DNA of 64,000 nucleotides from Novosphingobium kunmingense (GCF_002813245.1 NZ_PHUF01000003.1:186001-250000), one strand, 5' to 3'. Counted from the stretch's first letter, positions 1 through 7,786 are shown. The notes: a model not told the origin generated them from the letters alone. Translations and numbers: made by a program.

Positions 1-2
1 AT

Positions 3-1169
3 GCACCCGGGCGCTCAACGCTCGCCATGGCGTCTACGGGTGCGCTCAGCGTCGGCGATCTGGTGACCGTCTCCGGCGGTAGGACCGACGCCTGCCTGAC
101 GATCGGACCGATGCGGATCGTCGCCATGGTGCCGAACCGCAGCATCACGCTGCGCACCTACCGGGGTTGCACGCCGGGCGGCAGCGCGCCATCGAGCGTG
201 ACGATGGTCGGGGTCGGCAACCGCGCCGCGATCGGCACGGGTGACGGGCCCGACAACTGGACCAAGTCGGTGACCATGCCGGTCTGGCGCAACGAACCGC
301 GCGGGCCCTATGCCGCGAACATGCCGGACGACGTCGGCGCGATGGCCGCGCTCGGCGCGCGCAAGGATGCCGCGGCAGAGCGCCTCATCTACACGCCGTT
401 CGAAGGCGCCTCGCTGGCCCAGTTCGCCGGCAAGAAAGTGGTCTTCGGGATCCATGGCCTGCACCGGGTCCGCGGCGGATCGGGCACATGGCGGATCTAT
501 GTCAACGACGGCGTCAGCGGCCCGCGCCGGCCCTGCGCCGCCGCGGGGACGTCGGATCGCTACCAGTGGCTCGAATGCAGCTTCACGGTGCCGATGAACC
601 CGCGCTTCCTGCACGTCGGGGTCGCGCTCGAAGGGGCGACCGGGGATACCTACTTCTTCGCCAATCCGGTGCTCGCGCTGGGCGGCAGCGTGGGCGGAGC
701 GGGGAACTACCAGAAGCCGCGCAGCGAGATACTGGTGCCCAAGGTCCACATTTCGCCCACCGGCTGGATCGACGCGAAGGTCACCTTCCCCCGCGCCCGC
801 GTGCCGGCCTGTGGCGGTTTTTCCTATTGCTTCGAGCGCGATTTCTATGCCGAGACAGGCGGCCGCGTCGCCACCACGGTGCTCAAGGCGCAGGGCCAGC
901 TCGAAGGCTACAACTGCAACGACGTGCAGGTCGGCACCGGGGTCGTACGGCTCATGGCGTGGTACGATCGCAGCGATCCGCCCAGCAAGTCGGGCTCGTT
1001 CCTGTCCCAGGCGGTGCGCTGCGTGAAGTCGTTCTCGACGATGGATTTTCCGCTCAACCAGTCGGTGTCAGATCCGGCCATGACCGGCACCGGACTCTAC
1101 ATGACCATGCTGCCTGGCGATTCGTGGGACAACGTCTCGGAAGAACTCGACTGGTTCGTGCTCGGATAA
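3..1169 (+). CDS. hypothetical protein, 5' end outside the window
   Basis: The frame is open from the left edge, so the gene very likely starts upstream. The first internal ATG (base 27) has no convincing ribosome binding site. About 388 residues are visible. I do not recognise the family. The protein is rich in Gly, Val, Thr and aromatic residues, has scattered cysteines and reads like a secreted or surface beta-rich protein: its first visible part resembles the start of a beta-sandwich (GDLVTVSG, then SITLRTYRGC). No helix-rich or enzymatic motif is visible. It ends at a TAA followed by a strong hairpin. It could be the C-terminal part of a phage-type or exopolysaccharide-associated protein, but nothing here proves that. 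Confidence 0.6.
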   Translation, partial: APGRSTLAMASTGALSVGDLVTVSGGRTDACLTIGPMRIVAMVPNRSITLRTYRGCTPGGSAPSSVTMVGVGNRAAIGTGDGPDNWTKSVTMPVWRNEPRGPYAANMPDDVGAMAALGARKDAAAERLIYTPFEGASLAQFAGKKVVFGIHGLHRVRGGSGTWRIYVNDGVSGPRRPCAAAGTSDRYQWLECSFTVPMNPRFLHVGVALEGATGDTYFFANPVLALGGSVGGAGNYQKPRSEILVPKVHISPTGWIDAKVTFPRARVPACGGFSYCFERDFYAETGGRVATTVLKAQGQLEGYNCNDVQVGTGVVRLMAWYDRSDPPSKSGSFLSQAVRCVKSFSTMDFPLNQSVSDPAMTGTGLYMTMLPGDSWDNVSEELDWFVLG

Positions 1170-1196
1170 CGCAGCACCGGCGCCGGGCACGCGGAA

Positions 1197-1229
1197 ACGC
1201 GCGAGAGGGGACTGGTCTCTCGCGCGTTC
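1197..1229. terminator. 12-bp stem-loop after the first gene
   Basis: Perfect arms AACGCGCGAGAG (1197-1208) and CTCTCGCGCGTT (1218-1229) with a 9-nt loop, 28 nt after the TAA of the preceding gene and 70 nt from the convergent DUF2383 gene. There is no long T-run, so it may serve either direction or act mainly as a 3' stabiliser. Confidence 0.6.
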
Positions 1230-1298
1230 CACGGGAAGGGCGCGGCAGGCAAGGGAACAACCCGCCGCGCCCGAACTTCAGGGGCTCTTATGTCTGGC

Positions 1299-1757
1299 TC
1301 AATGCGAGGCCTGCAGGCTGTGCTTGAGGTCGCGCATCTCGTCATGGCCGGTCTTGACCGACTGCCACGCGGTGTCGACGGCCTGGCGTGCCTGCGGGCT
1401 GAGGTCGGCGTGCTGCATGGCCTTTTCGAACTTGGCCTTCAGGTAATCCTCGCCGCGTTCGATCTCGTTGACGATCGCCTGGTCGTCGCGGGTCGAGACC
1501 ACCTCGCGCAGCGACTGGAACACGCGGTGCATCGCACCGGCCGCCGAACCGTCATCCTCGGGGTTGCCGCCTTCGGCCGCAACCGCCGCCTGGAGATGAC
1601 CGATCGCCTGCTGGCGTTCCTGCGCGCGGGCGTCGAACATCTGCGCAAAGCGCTGGTTGTCGACTTCACCGGCGGACTTGCGGTAGCCATCGACACTGTC
1701 GATCAGGGTCGCAATCAGCGTGTTGAGGGTGGTGGTCGTCTCCTTGTGTTCGGCCAT
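1299..1757 (-). CDS. DUF2383 (PA2169-type) four-helix-bundle protein
   Basis: A 152-residue, all-helical soluble protein that resembles the PA2169 / DUF2383 ferritin-like bundle family. Heptad-like helices run from about residue 5 (TLNTLIATLIDSVDGYRKS) to the C-terminus. Family members are often stress-induced in Proteobacteria; their biochemical role is not settled. The frame can be extended upstream to base 1805, but ATG 1757 (MAEHKE) is preferred because AAGGA lies about nine bases before it and the extra residues look non-coding. A candidate EcfG-type general-stress promoter lies 42-66 bases upstream. The gene stands alone, convergent with the preceding gene. Confidence 0.85.
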   Translation of the reverse strand: MAEHKETTTTLNTLIATLIDSVDGYRKSAGEVDNQRFAQMFDARAQERQQAIGHLQAAVAAEGGNPEDDGSAAGAMHRVFQSLREVVSTRDDQAIVNEIERGEDYLKAKFEKAMQHADLSPQARQAVDTAWQSVKTGHDEMRDLKHSLQASH

Positions 1758-1798
1758 GGGTCCGGTCCTTGTGCTTGGGGGAAGTGACTGCCCTTTCA

Positions 1799-1823
1799 AA
1801 CACATGGACCGGCGCGTCGTTTC
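1799..1823 (-). promoter_or_regulatory. candidate EcfG (general stress sigma) promoter
   Basis: On the minus strand GAAAC (1823-1819) and GTT (1801-1799) are 17 nt apart. The alphaproteobacterial EcfG consensus is GGAAC-N16/17-GTT, so there is one mismatch in the -35. It sits in front of a DUF2383 stress-type gene, which fits, but short degenerate motifs occur by chance. Confidence 0.35.
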
Positions 1824-1880
1824 TCGGTCCGACGCGGCACAGGCCCGCTTCGGCGATTGGTTAACGTTTCGCCCGGCCCG

Positions 1881-2000
1881 TCACGCCCTCAGCCACAGGC
1901 GCAGGAGCAGGCCGACTGCGCCCAAGGCCAGCACGCTCGCCCCCCAGATCGCCGCCATCCAGGCCAGCCGCTGCCACAGCGGGGCGGGCGCCGGGTCCAT
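1881..2000 (-). CDS. DUF2474-type small cytochrome bd-associated membrane peptide
   Basis: A 39-residue ORF whose ATG overlaps the cydB stop as TGATG (base 2000), so it is probably translated by coupling. The peptide has an N-terminal LWQRLAWMAAIW motif, one transmembrane helix (about residues 13-34) and a basic end (RLWLRA). This pattern matches the DUF2474 family, found downstream of cyanide-insensitive cytochrome bd genes and, by analogy to CydX of Escherichia coli, probably a small accessory subunit in the membrane. Its role is inferred from position and pattern. It is too short for most gene finders and is easily missed. Confidence 0.8.
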   Translation of the reverse strand: MDPAPAPLWQRLAWMAAIWGASVLALGAVGLLLRLWLRA

Positions 2001-2998
2001 CAGTGGTAGCCGTCCCCGCCGACCTTGCCGCGGAACACCCAGTACGACCAGGCGGTATAGGCCAGGATCAGCGGCAGGGTCAGCGCGACGCCGACCAGCA
2101 TGAACACCTGGCTGCGGTGCGGGGCGGCGGCCTGCCAGATGGTCAGCGAAGGCGGGACCACGTTGGGCCAGATCGTCACGCCGATGCCGGCCATGCCCAG
2201 CGCGAACAACGCCAGCGCCAGGAAGAACGGCTGCGCGTGGGTGTCGCGCCCCAGCGCGCGGAGCAGGGCAAGGCCGGCCAGCGCGGTCACCACCGGCACC
2301 GGCAGCGCGTACCACAGCGTCGGCGCGGTCAGCCAGCGTTCGGCATATTCGGGGCGCAGAGCCACGTTGTAGAGGCTGACGAGGCCGAGCAGCGCCAGCG
2401 TGGCGAGCGCCGCGCCGCGCGCCAGCCGCCGCGCATGGGCCTGCCCCGCGCCGTCGAGCTTCCACACCAGCCAGGCCGCGCCGAGCAGGGCATAGCCCGC
2501 CACGGTGCCCAGCCCGACCAGCAGGGTATAGGGCGTCAGCCAGTCCCACCACGACCCGGCATAGGCGCGGCCTGTCACGCGGATGCCCTGCAGCAGCGCG
2601 CCCAGCGTCATCCCCTGCGCCAGCGCGGCGACCAGCGATCCGGCGGAAAAGGCAAAGTCCCACGCACGGCGGTGTCCGGGATCGCGCCAGCGGTATTCGA
2701 AGGCGACGCCGCGGAACACGAGGCCGAGCAGCATCGCAATGATCAGCGGGTAAGTGGCGGGCAGGATCACCGCATAGGCCAGCGGGAAGGCGGCAAACAG
2801 CCCGCCGCCGCCCAGCACCAGCCAGGTCTCGTTCCCGTCCCACACCGGCGCGATGGAGTTCATCGCCCGGTCGCGTTCCGGCCCCACGGCAAAGGTCGGG
2901 AACAGCACGCCGATGCCAAGGTCGAACCCGTCCATCACCACATAGGCGAAGACGGCAAAGGCGATGATGAAGGCCCAGATGACGGTCAGGTCCATCAT
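2000..2998 (-). CDS. cydB: cytochrome bd ubiquinol oxidase subunit II
   Basis: A 332-residue multi-pass membrane protein. It begins MMDLTVIWAFIIAFAVFAYVV and carries the typical subunit II stretch DGFDLGIG (near residue 23) and an FRGVAFEYR motif after the third helix. It pairs with CydA to form the membrane-bound quinol:O2 oxidoreductase that reduces oxygen to water without pumping protons. The start overlaps the cydA stop by 4 nt (ATGA) and the end overlaps the downstream small peptide by 1 nt, so the three genes are one translationally coupled operon. Length is typical for the CIO branch. Confidence 0.97.
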   Translation of the reverse strand: MMDLTVIWAFIIAFAVFAYVVMDGFDLGIGVLFPTFAVGPERDRAMNSIAPVWDGNETWLVLGGGGLFAAFPLAYAVILPATYPLIIAMLLGLVFRGVAFEYRWRDPGHRRAWDFAFSAGSLVAALAQGMTLGALLQGIRVTGRAYAGSWWDWLTPYTLLVGLGTVAGYALLGAAWLVWKLDGAGQAHARRLARGAALATLALLGLVSLYNVALRPEYAERWLTAPTLWYALPVPVVTALAGLALLRALGRDTHAQPFFLALALFALGMAGIGVTIWPNVVPPSLTIWQAAAPHRSQVFMLVGVALTLPLILAYTAWSYWVFRGKVGGDGYH

Positions 2999-4428
2999 TC
3001 GTCCTCCGGCTTATCGGCCCCGCCGCCCAGCGCGCTGGCCGGGCCGGGGGTGATCCCGGCGGTGCGGATCGGGGCGACATCGGCGGCGGGCACGCCGCTT
3101 TCGTGCGCGTGGGGCGGGTCCTTCATCAGGTGCAGGATGTACCACACGCCAAACCCGAATACCGCGAAATAGACCACGACGAAGGCCAGCAGCGATGCCG
3201 CCACCGCCGGCGCGTCGAGCGGGCTGGCCGCATCCTTCGTGCGCAGCAGGCCGTAGATCACCCAGGGCTGGCGGCCGACCTCGGTCGTCACCCAGCCCGC
3301 GATCACCGCAACGAAGCCGGCGGGCGACAGCGCCACGGCGGCGCGGTGCAGCCACGGCCAGTCGTAGAGCCTGCCCCGCAGCCGCGCCAGCGCCGCCCAC
3401 AGGCCAAGGCCGAGCATGGCAAAGCCGATGCCGACCATCACGCGGAACGACCAGAACACGATCCCCACCGGCGGCTGGTCCGCGCGCGGCACGGTGTCCA
3501 GCCCCGCCAGCGGCGCGTTTGGATCGTGCTTGAGGATCAGCGAGGAGGCCTTGGGTATCTGAACCGCATAGCGCACCGTCTGCGCCGCGCTGTCGGGCAG
3601 GCCGAACAGGATCAGCGGCGCGCCTGTCGCGTGGCTCCGGTAATGGCCTTCCATCGCCATGACCTTGGCCGGCTGGTGCTCCAGCGTGTTGAGCCCGTGC
3701 AGGTCGCCCGCCGCGATCTGTGCCGGCACGGCGGTGGCCGCCATGCCCATCGCCATGGCGAACATCTTGCGGGCATAGGGATTGCTGCGGTCCTTCAAAA
3801 GGTGCCAGGCGCCCACCCCGCCCACCACGAAGGCCGTGGTGATATAGGCCGCCAGCACCGTGTGGACCAGGCGATAGGGAAAGCTGGGGTTGAACACGAT
3901 CGCCGCCCAGCTCGGCCCCGGCAGAAACTGGCCGTTCGCGCCGATCTCGAACCCCGTGGGCGTCTGCATCCACGAATTGACCGACAGGATCCAGAACGCG
4001 GAGACGAAGGTGCCGAAGGCGACCATCAGCGTCGCGGCAAAGTGCAGCCCCTTGCCCACGCGGTTCATGCCGAACAGCATCACGCCCAGGAACCCCGCTT
4101 CCAGGAAGAAGGCGGTCAGCACCTCGTAAGCCATCAGCGGGCCGATCACCGGCCCGGCCTTGTCCGAAAACACCGCCCAGTTGGTGCCGAACTGGTAGGA
4201 CATGACGATGCCCGACACGACCCCCATGGCAAAGGCGATGGCAAAGATCTTCAGCCAGTAGCGGAACAGGTCGAGGTACAGCGCCCTGCCGGTTTTCAGC
4301 CACAGCCCCTCCAGCACGGCAAGATAGCTCGCCAGCCCGATCGAGAAGCTGGGGAAGATGAAATGGAAACTGACCGTGAAGGCAAACTGCATCCTGGCCA
4401 GCGTCAGCGCGTCGAAGAGGTCGGTCAT
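2995..4428 (-). CDS. cydA: cytochrome bd (cyanide-insensitive type) ubiquinol oxidase subunit I
   Basis: A 477-residue haem-bearing subunit. Conserved haem ligands are visible: His22 (FHFIFPSFSIG), His189 (RLVHTV) and Met331 in FWSFRVMVG, plus Glu102/Glu110 and the EVGRQPW motif at 383-389. The Q-loop around QPAK (253-256) is short, as in the CioA/CIO branch rather than the long-loop enterobacterial form. It works with CydB in the cytoplasmic membrane as a high-affinity terminal oxidase. First gene of a three-gene minus-strand operon. The intergenic region in front also holds a truncated gene on the other strand. No cydDC transporter genes are present in the window. The C-terminal tail (about 50 residues) is polar and cytoplasmic. 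Confidence 0.97.
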   Translation of the reverse strand: MTDLFDALTLARMQFAFTVSFHFIFPSFSIGLASYLAVLEGLWLKTGRALYLDLFRYWLKIFAIAFAMGVVSGIVMSYQFGTNWAVFSDKAGPVIGPLMAYEVLTAFFLEAGFLGVMLFGMNRVGKGLHFAATLMVAFGTFVSAFWILSVNSWMQTPTGFEIGANGQFLPGPSWAAIVFNPSFPYRLVHTVLAAYITTAFVVGGVGAWHLLKDRSNPYARKMFAMAMGMAATAVPAQIAAGDLHGLNTLEHQPAKVMAMEGHYRSHATGAPLILFGLPDSAAQTVRYAVQIPKASSLILKHDPNAPLAGLDTVPRADQPPVGIVFWSFRVMVGIGFAMLGLGLWAALARLRGRLYDWPWLHRAAVALSPAGFVAVIAGWVTTEVGRQPWVIYGLLRTKDAASPLDAPAVAASLLAFVVVYFAVFGFGVWYILHLMKDPPHAHESGVPAADVAPIRTAGITPGPASALGGGADKPEDE

Positions 4429-4573
4429 GGCCCGCCCCTATAGCGCATCGCGCAGGGTTTGGCGTTGCAACTATGGCACGAGGTGTGGCGCGCTTTGCAC
4501 TTTGGCGACGGCCGGGATGGGCCTAGGGCGAAAGGCTCGGCAGGCGGCGGGCAGGGTGCTAGGCTGCGCTGCC

Positions 4574-4774
4574 ATGCCCCCGTGTGTCCGCGCGGTGCTG
4601 TTTTACTGGGCCTGGGTCTTTGCCGCGGGCATCGCGTTCGAAACGGCGCGCACGTTATGGCTGGCCCCGCGATTTGGCGATCTGGCCGCCAGACATGAGG
4701 TGGTTCCTTTTTGTAGCCGTGATAAAATCAGGAAATCATCGAACAATCACACTTTGTGCTCGAAAATTGACTGA
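4574..4774 (+). pseudogene. truncated small membrane-protein gene, broken at the island edge
   Basis: From ATG 4574 the first 42 residues (through PRFGDLAARHE) read like the N-terminus of a conserved alphaproteobacterial membrane protein of about 140 residues, whose members start with a helix and then a TxWLxPRFG-like loop. At about base 4697 base composition drops abruptly and the frame continues as 24 unrelated, low-complexity residues to a stop at 4774. The remaining helices are absent, and the rest of the gene is not found on the far side of the AT-rich unit. I read this as the remnant left when the HipA-like/DUF3037 unit inserted. Family assignment is from memory of its pattern. Confidence 0.55.
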
Positions 4775-6494
4775 AGTTATCTCAGTTCAATTTCCGTGTC
4801 GGCAAAGCACTCGCATGAAATAGAGAAGGTCTAGTTTCAGCTGTATCGACAGGTTCGGCCAAGGACACAAAGTTAGTAATAAATTTTGCTCGCTGCTCAG
4901 CACTCTCCCAATTAATAACTTCCGCGCCTTGATGTTGCGCGGCATAGAGAGAAGGGGAGATGGCGGCCTCAATTTCAGCGTTGGAGCTGTAAATTAGTCT
5001 CGGACGGACGTGTTGGTTTTCGAAATTTATTCGAGCATGCTCAAATGTCAGCGCTGACATCGCGATTTCGTATAAGCAGCGATGTAGCGAAACACTATCA
5101 GACGTTGCATCGACAGACTCCACTACATGCATTGCGCCATTTTGGAGTACAAAATCCGCGACGACACCTTGGCTAAGTTCATGCTTGTAAATCACCCGGT
5201 GAGAATCCAAACCTTCTTCGCGACGCGCCATTATTTTTTCCGATAGCAGTGCCTTTCTAATGTCTTGGCGGAGCTTAGACGAACGCTTCTTTACTGGGCG
5301 CAAGACCGCCGGTTCCGGCTCTACGTACCGACGAAGAAGGTCGCTTACACAGTACAAATAAATTTCGTTAGTACTGCAGTCGAATGAACCCTGCTGCACG
5401 AATGAAAAAGAGGTCAGATTTGAGAGATTTTCTAAAACCTTTGAGTTTTCGAAGGGTCGACCGCCAAGCTTATTAGCGAGGTCAGGTAACTCGACAATAT
5501 CCGAAATGATGTCGGCGGGTTCTATAGCAGCGGAGATGGCGCGCAGCTTGTCTAACTTGTTCGAGTGAAAGACTTCAAGTACCCCATCTCGGTCTACGAG
5601 CAAACCAACGTTCAATCGCTCGTCACGCTGAGCGTGAGAAGCAAACTTGATGACCGCAAATTTACAGGACTTGGCCATCGTCTAGTTTCGATCGCAGCGC
5701 ATCGATTCGATACCCCAAGCGCTGACTGGCCCAAAAATCACAGAGTGAATCCCTTTCCCGCTGATCCGTCCACTCGAATGGCAAGCCTTCAAAAAAGCTT
5801 CCGAATACGGCAGACGGTACGGCCCCTATTTTCGTTAGCATCTGGTGTGCTGAATCCGGAAAAAACCCGTGCACGATGCGCAATAGCTTCGCTACTGTAA
5901 CCGTCTCGGTCTCTGCAACTGGAAATCGATCCGGCGGTGCATTTGCAAGCTCTGCTGCGGCAAAATCGATAGGGCAAAGTCTGAGCCTGCTCCCGTCTTC
6001 CAGCGCAATTATGTTGTCGATGCTCCTATCCCAGTTGTCTAGGAACATGTCGAAAATGTGGAGTTGGCTCAGCCATCTGCCGGGGAAGTCGACATGACGA
6101 CCAAGCTCGTCTCGCCTCTCCGTCCGGAGAAAGCGCTTTTTTGCGGCGTCCGATGCAGTCGAGGGCAGCCTCCTTGAACCGAAAAATGTTTCCCCTGTCA
6201 GGTCGTCTTCGATCACCCTGAATCCTGGCGTCGGAAGACCTACTTCTTGGGCCAACGACGAGAAGACGAACTCACGAAGGCGGATCGGTTGACCACTTCG
6301 GTCATCCTTGCAGAAGTAAAACTCTCCGTCATCTGCCCTACCGGCGAGGGCAATGTGGGCGCCTGCTGGAGGAAATTCACGGGTATTGAGCCGAGCAGGA
6401 AACATCGGCTTCTGAGACCCGAAATCTGAACTCAGAATAGGGTTTTGCCCGGTTCCCACTTTCGGTAGCCGCAGAGCTTCGAGTTTTTTGCCAC
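4697..6494. mobile_element. AT-richer two-gene genomic insertion
   Basis: This stretch is visibly richer in A/T than both flanks and uses codons such as AAA, TTT, ATA and TTA that neighbours avoid. Its left edge coincides with the break in a membrane-protein gene (about 4697) and its right edge with the nrdB stop codon (6495-6497). It contains only the DUF3037 and HipA-like genes. I see no transposase, integrase, tRNA, target-site duplication or terminal inverted repeat, so the mechanism of entry is unknown and edges are approximate. Confidence 0.55.
4782..5678 (-). CDS. DUF3037 domain protein
   Basis: A 298-residue soluble protein. The first ~120 residues fit DUF3037 (KFAVIKFASHAQRDERLNVG, residues 7-25), a small alpha/beta domain of unknown function that is regularly encoded beside HipA-like kinases. 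Residues ~125-298 form an extension with a basic segment (RPVKKRSSKLRQD) and a mixed alpha/beta part I do not recognise; this makes the protein more than twice the length of the bare domain. The start overlaps the kinase stop by 17 nt, so the two are co-translated. It may be the partner, substrate or regulator of the kinase. Low GC, unlike the flanks. No signal peptide or membrane segment. Confidence 0.8.
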   Translation of the reverse strand: MAKSCKFAVIKFASHAQRDERLNVGLLVDRDGVLEVFHSNKLDKLRAISAAIEPADIISDIVELPDLANKLGGRPFENSKVLENLSNLTSFSFVQQGSFDCSTNEIYLYCVSDLLRRYVEPEPAVLRPVKKRSSKLRQDIRKALLSEKIMARREEGLDSHRVIYKHELSQGVVADFVLQNGAMHVVESVDATSDSVSLHRCLYEIAMSALTFEHARINFENQHVRPRLIYSSNAEIEAAISPSLYAAQHQGAEVINWESAEQRAKFITNFVSLAEPVDTAETRPSLFHASALPTRKLN

Positions 6495-6498
6495 TCAT
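5662..6498 (-). CDS. HipA-like serine/threonine kinase (HipA_2 type)
   Basis: A 278-residue protein with the core of a HipA-like kinase but no HipA N-terminal domain. Visible elements: probable ATP-binding Lys64 (FYFCKDD), the helix with LREFVFSSLAQEVGLPTP (74-91), the catalytic loop DNWDRSIDN with Asp157 and Asn162 (154-162), and the metal-binding CPIDFA with Asp178. True HipA phosphorylates glutamyl-tRNA synthetase; the substrate here is unknown. The start ATG overlaps the nrdB TGA (ATGA, 6495-6498) and GGAG lies 13 nt upstream inside nrdB, so expression should follow nrdB. No HipB-type DNA-binding antitoxin is nearby; the DUF3037 gene follows with a 17-nt overlap. AT-richer than its neighbours. 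Confidence 0.82.
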   Translation of the reverse strand: MSGKKLEALRLPKVGTGQNPILSSDFGSQKPMFPARLNTREFPPAGAHIALAGRADDGEFYFCKDDRSGQPIRLREFVFSSLAQEVGLPTPGFRVIEDDLTGETFFGSRRLPSTASDAAKKRFLRTERRDELGRHVDFPGRWLSQLHIFDMFLDNWDRSIDNIIALEDGSRLRLCPIDFAAAELANAPPDRFPVAETETVTVAKLLRIVHGFFPDSAHQMLTKIGAVPSAVFGSFFEGLPFEWTDQRERDSLCDFWASQRLGYRIDALRSKLDDGQVL

Positions 6499-7556
6499 TC
6501 AGCTGCATCTGCTCCAAACATATCCGGCTCACCCGCCACATCGTCGGCTTCGTTCGCGGCAACAACTTCGCTGCCCTTGGCCTTGCGGCGCTGGTCGAAG
6601 CTGGACCAGACGTCCTGCCAGTTGCCCTTGGTCGCGCCCTTCGAATATTCGGTGGCGCGGGTTTCGAAGAAGTTGGCGTGCTCCACGCCGTTGAGCAGCG
6701 GGGCGAGCCAGGGGAGGGGGTGGTCCTCGATCATGTAGATCGCGGGCAGGCCCAGCTGGCCCAGCCGCCAGTCGGCGATATAGCGGATGTAACGCTTGAT
6801 TTCCTTGGCGCTCATCCCCGGGACCGGGCCCTGTTCGAAGGCCAGGTCGATGAACGCGTCTTCCAGGCGAACGGTCTTCTGGCAGCAGTCGATGATGTCT
6901 TCCTTCACCGCCTTGGTCAGGCAGCCCCGTTCCGCCACGAAGGCGTGGAACAGGCGGGTGATGCCTTCGCAGTGCAGGCTTTCGTCGCGCACCGACCAGC
7001 TGACGATCTGGCCCATGCCCTTCATCTTGTTGAAGCGCGGGAAGTTCATCAGCATGGCAAAGCTGGCGAAGAGCTGCAGCCCTTCGGTAAAGCCGCCGAA
7101 CATGGCCAGGGTGCGGGCGATGTCTTCATCGCTGTCGACGCCGAACTGGGCCAGGTAATCGTGCTTGGCGCGCATTTCCTCGTATTCGAGGAACATGCCG
7201 TATTCGCTTTCGGGCATCCCGATCGTGTCGAGCAGGTGCGAATAGGCCGCGATGTGGATCGTTTCCATGTTGCTGAACGCGGCCAGCATCATCTTGACTT
7301 CCGTGGGCTTGAACACCCGGCCGTACTTGTCGTGATAGCAGTCCTGCACCTCGACGTCGGCCTGGGTGAAGAAACGGAAGATCTGCGTCAGCAGGTTGCG
7401 CTCGTGGTCGGACAGCTTCTGCGCCCAGTCGCGGCAGTCCTCGCCCAGCGGCACTTCCTCGGGCATCCAGTGGACCTGCTGCTGGCGCTTCCAGTAGTCG
7501 TAGGCCCACGGATATTCGAAGGGCTTGTAGGTCTTGCGGGCTTCGAGAAGGGGCAT
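6495..7556 (-). CDS. nrdB: class I ribonucleotide reductase, beta (radical) subunit
   Basis: A 353-residue R2 protein that holds the dimetal centre and radical for reduction of ribonucleotides by NrdA. Metal-ligand motifs are present: METIH with Glu98 and His101, Glu158 (FTEGL), and RDESLH with Glu192 and His195. Tyr105, four residues after His101, matches the radical tyrosine position. No ATP-cone is fused. The partner nrdA lies about 1.4 kb upstream on the same strand, with three unrelated genes between, and a folded intergenic segment lies in front of this gene. The stop overlaps the start of the HipA-like kinase. Confidence 0.96.
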   Translation of the reverse strand: MPLLEARKTYKPFEYPWAYDYWKRQQQVHWMPEEVPLGEDCRDWAQKLSDHERNLLTQIFRFFTQADVEVQDCYHDKYGRVFKPTEVKMMLAAFSNMETIHIAAYSHLLDTIGMPESEYGMFLEYEEMRAKHDYLAQFGVDSDEDIARTLAMFGGFTEGLQLFASFAMLMNFPRFNKMKGMGQIVSWSVRDESLHCEGITRLFHAFVAERGCLTKAVKEDIIDCCQKTVRLEDAFIDLAFEQGPVPGMSAKEIKRYIRYIADWRLGQLGLPAIYMIEDHPLPWLAPLLNGVEHANFFETRATEYSKGATKGNWQDVWSSFDQRRKAKGSEVVAANEADDVAGEPDMFGADAAE

Positions 7557-7663
7557 GGGCTTACGACTCCGGACAGGCGATTTGCGAGAGATATAGACGA
7601 GGCGCGGGACGGCCCGAAGGCATGACCGCGCGAGCGCTGGGGAAAAGGTTAATCGGGCTGGAA

Positions 7664-7786
7664 CCGGCTGGCCCGCTCGCGGTTTTCACCTGCGATGCGG
7701 GCCGGCGGATTCCCCACCGCCGACCTGCAGCCCGAACGGGCAGCGGGCGCCGCAATGGGGTCACCGAGCACAAGAGTGGCGCCCGC
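7664..7786 (-). other. strongly folded intergenic segment before nrdB (possible RNA leader)
   Basis: Three consecutive strong hairpins are readable. One has arms at 7670-7683 and 7688-7703: GGCCCGC, TCGC and GGT pair around a 4-nt loop with two single-T bulges. The second is CGGCGG (7703-7708) with CCGCCG (7717-7722). The third is GCGGGCGCC (7743-7751) with GGCGCCCGC (7778-7786). They lie between the upstream PepSY gene stop and nrdB and leave about 107 nt to the nrdB ATG. Drawn on the minus strand as an mRNA leader or intercistronic element; the strand is inferred from gene order. It does not match any riboswitch core I could test by eye. Confidence 0.45.
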
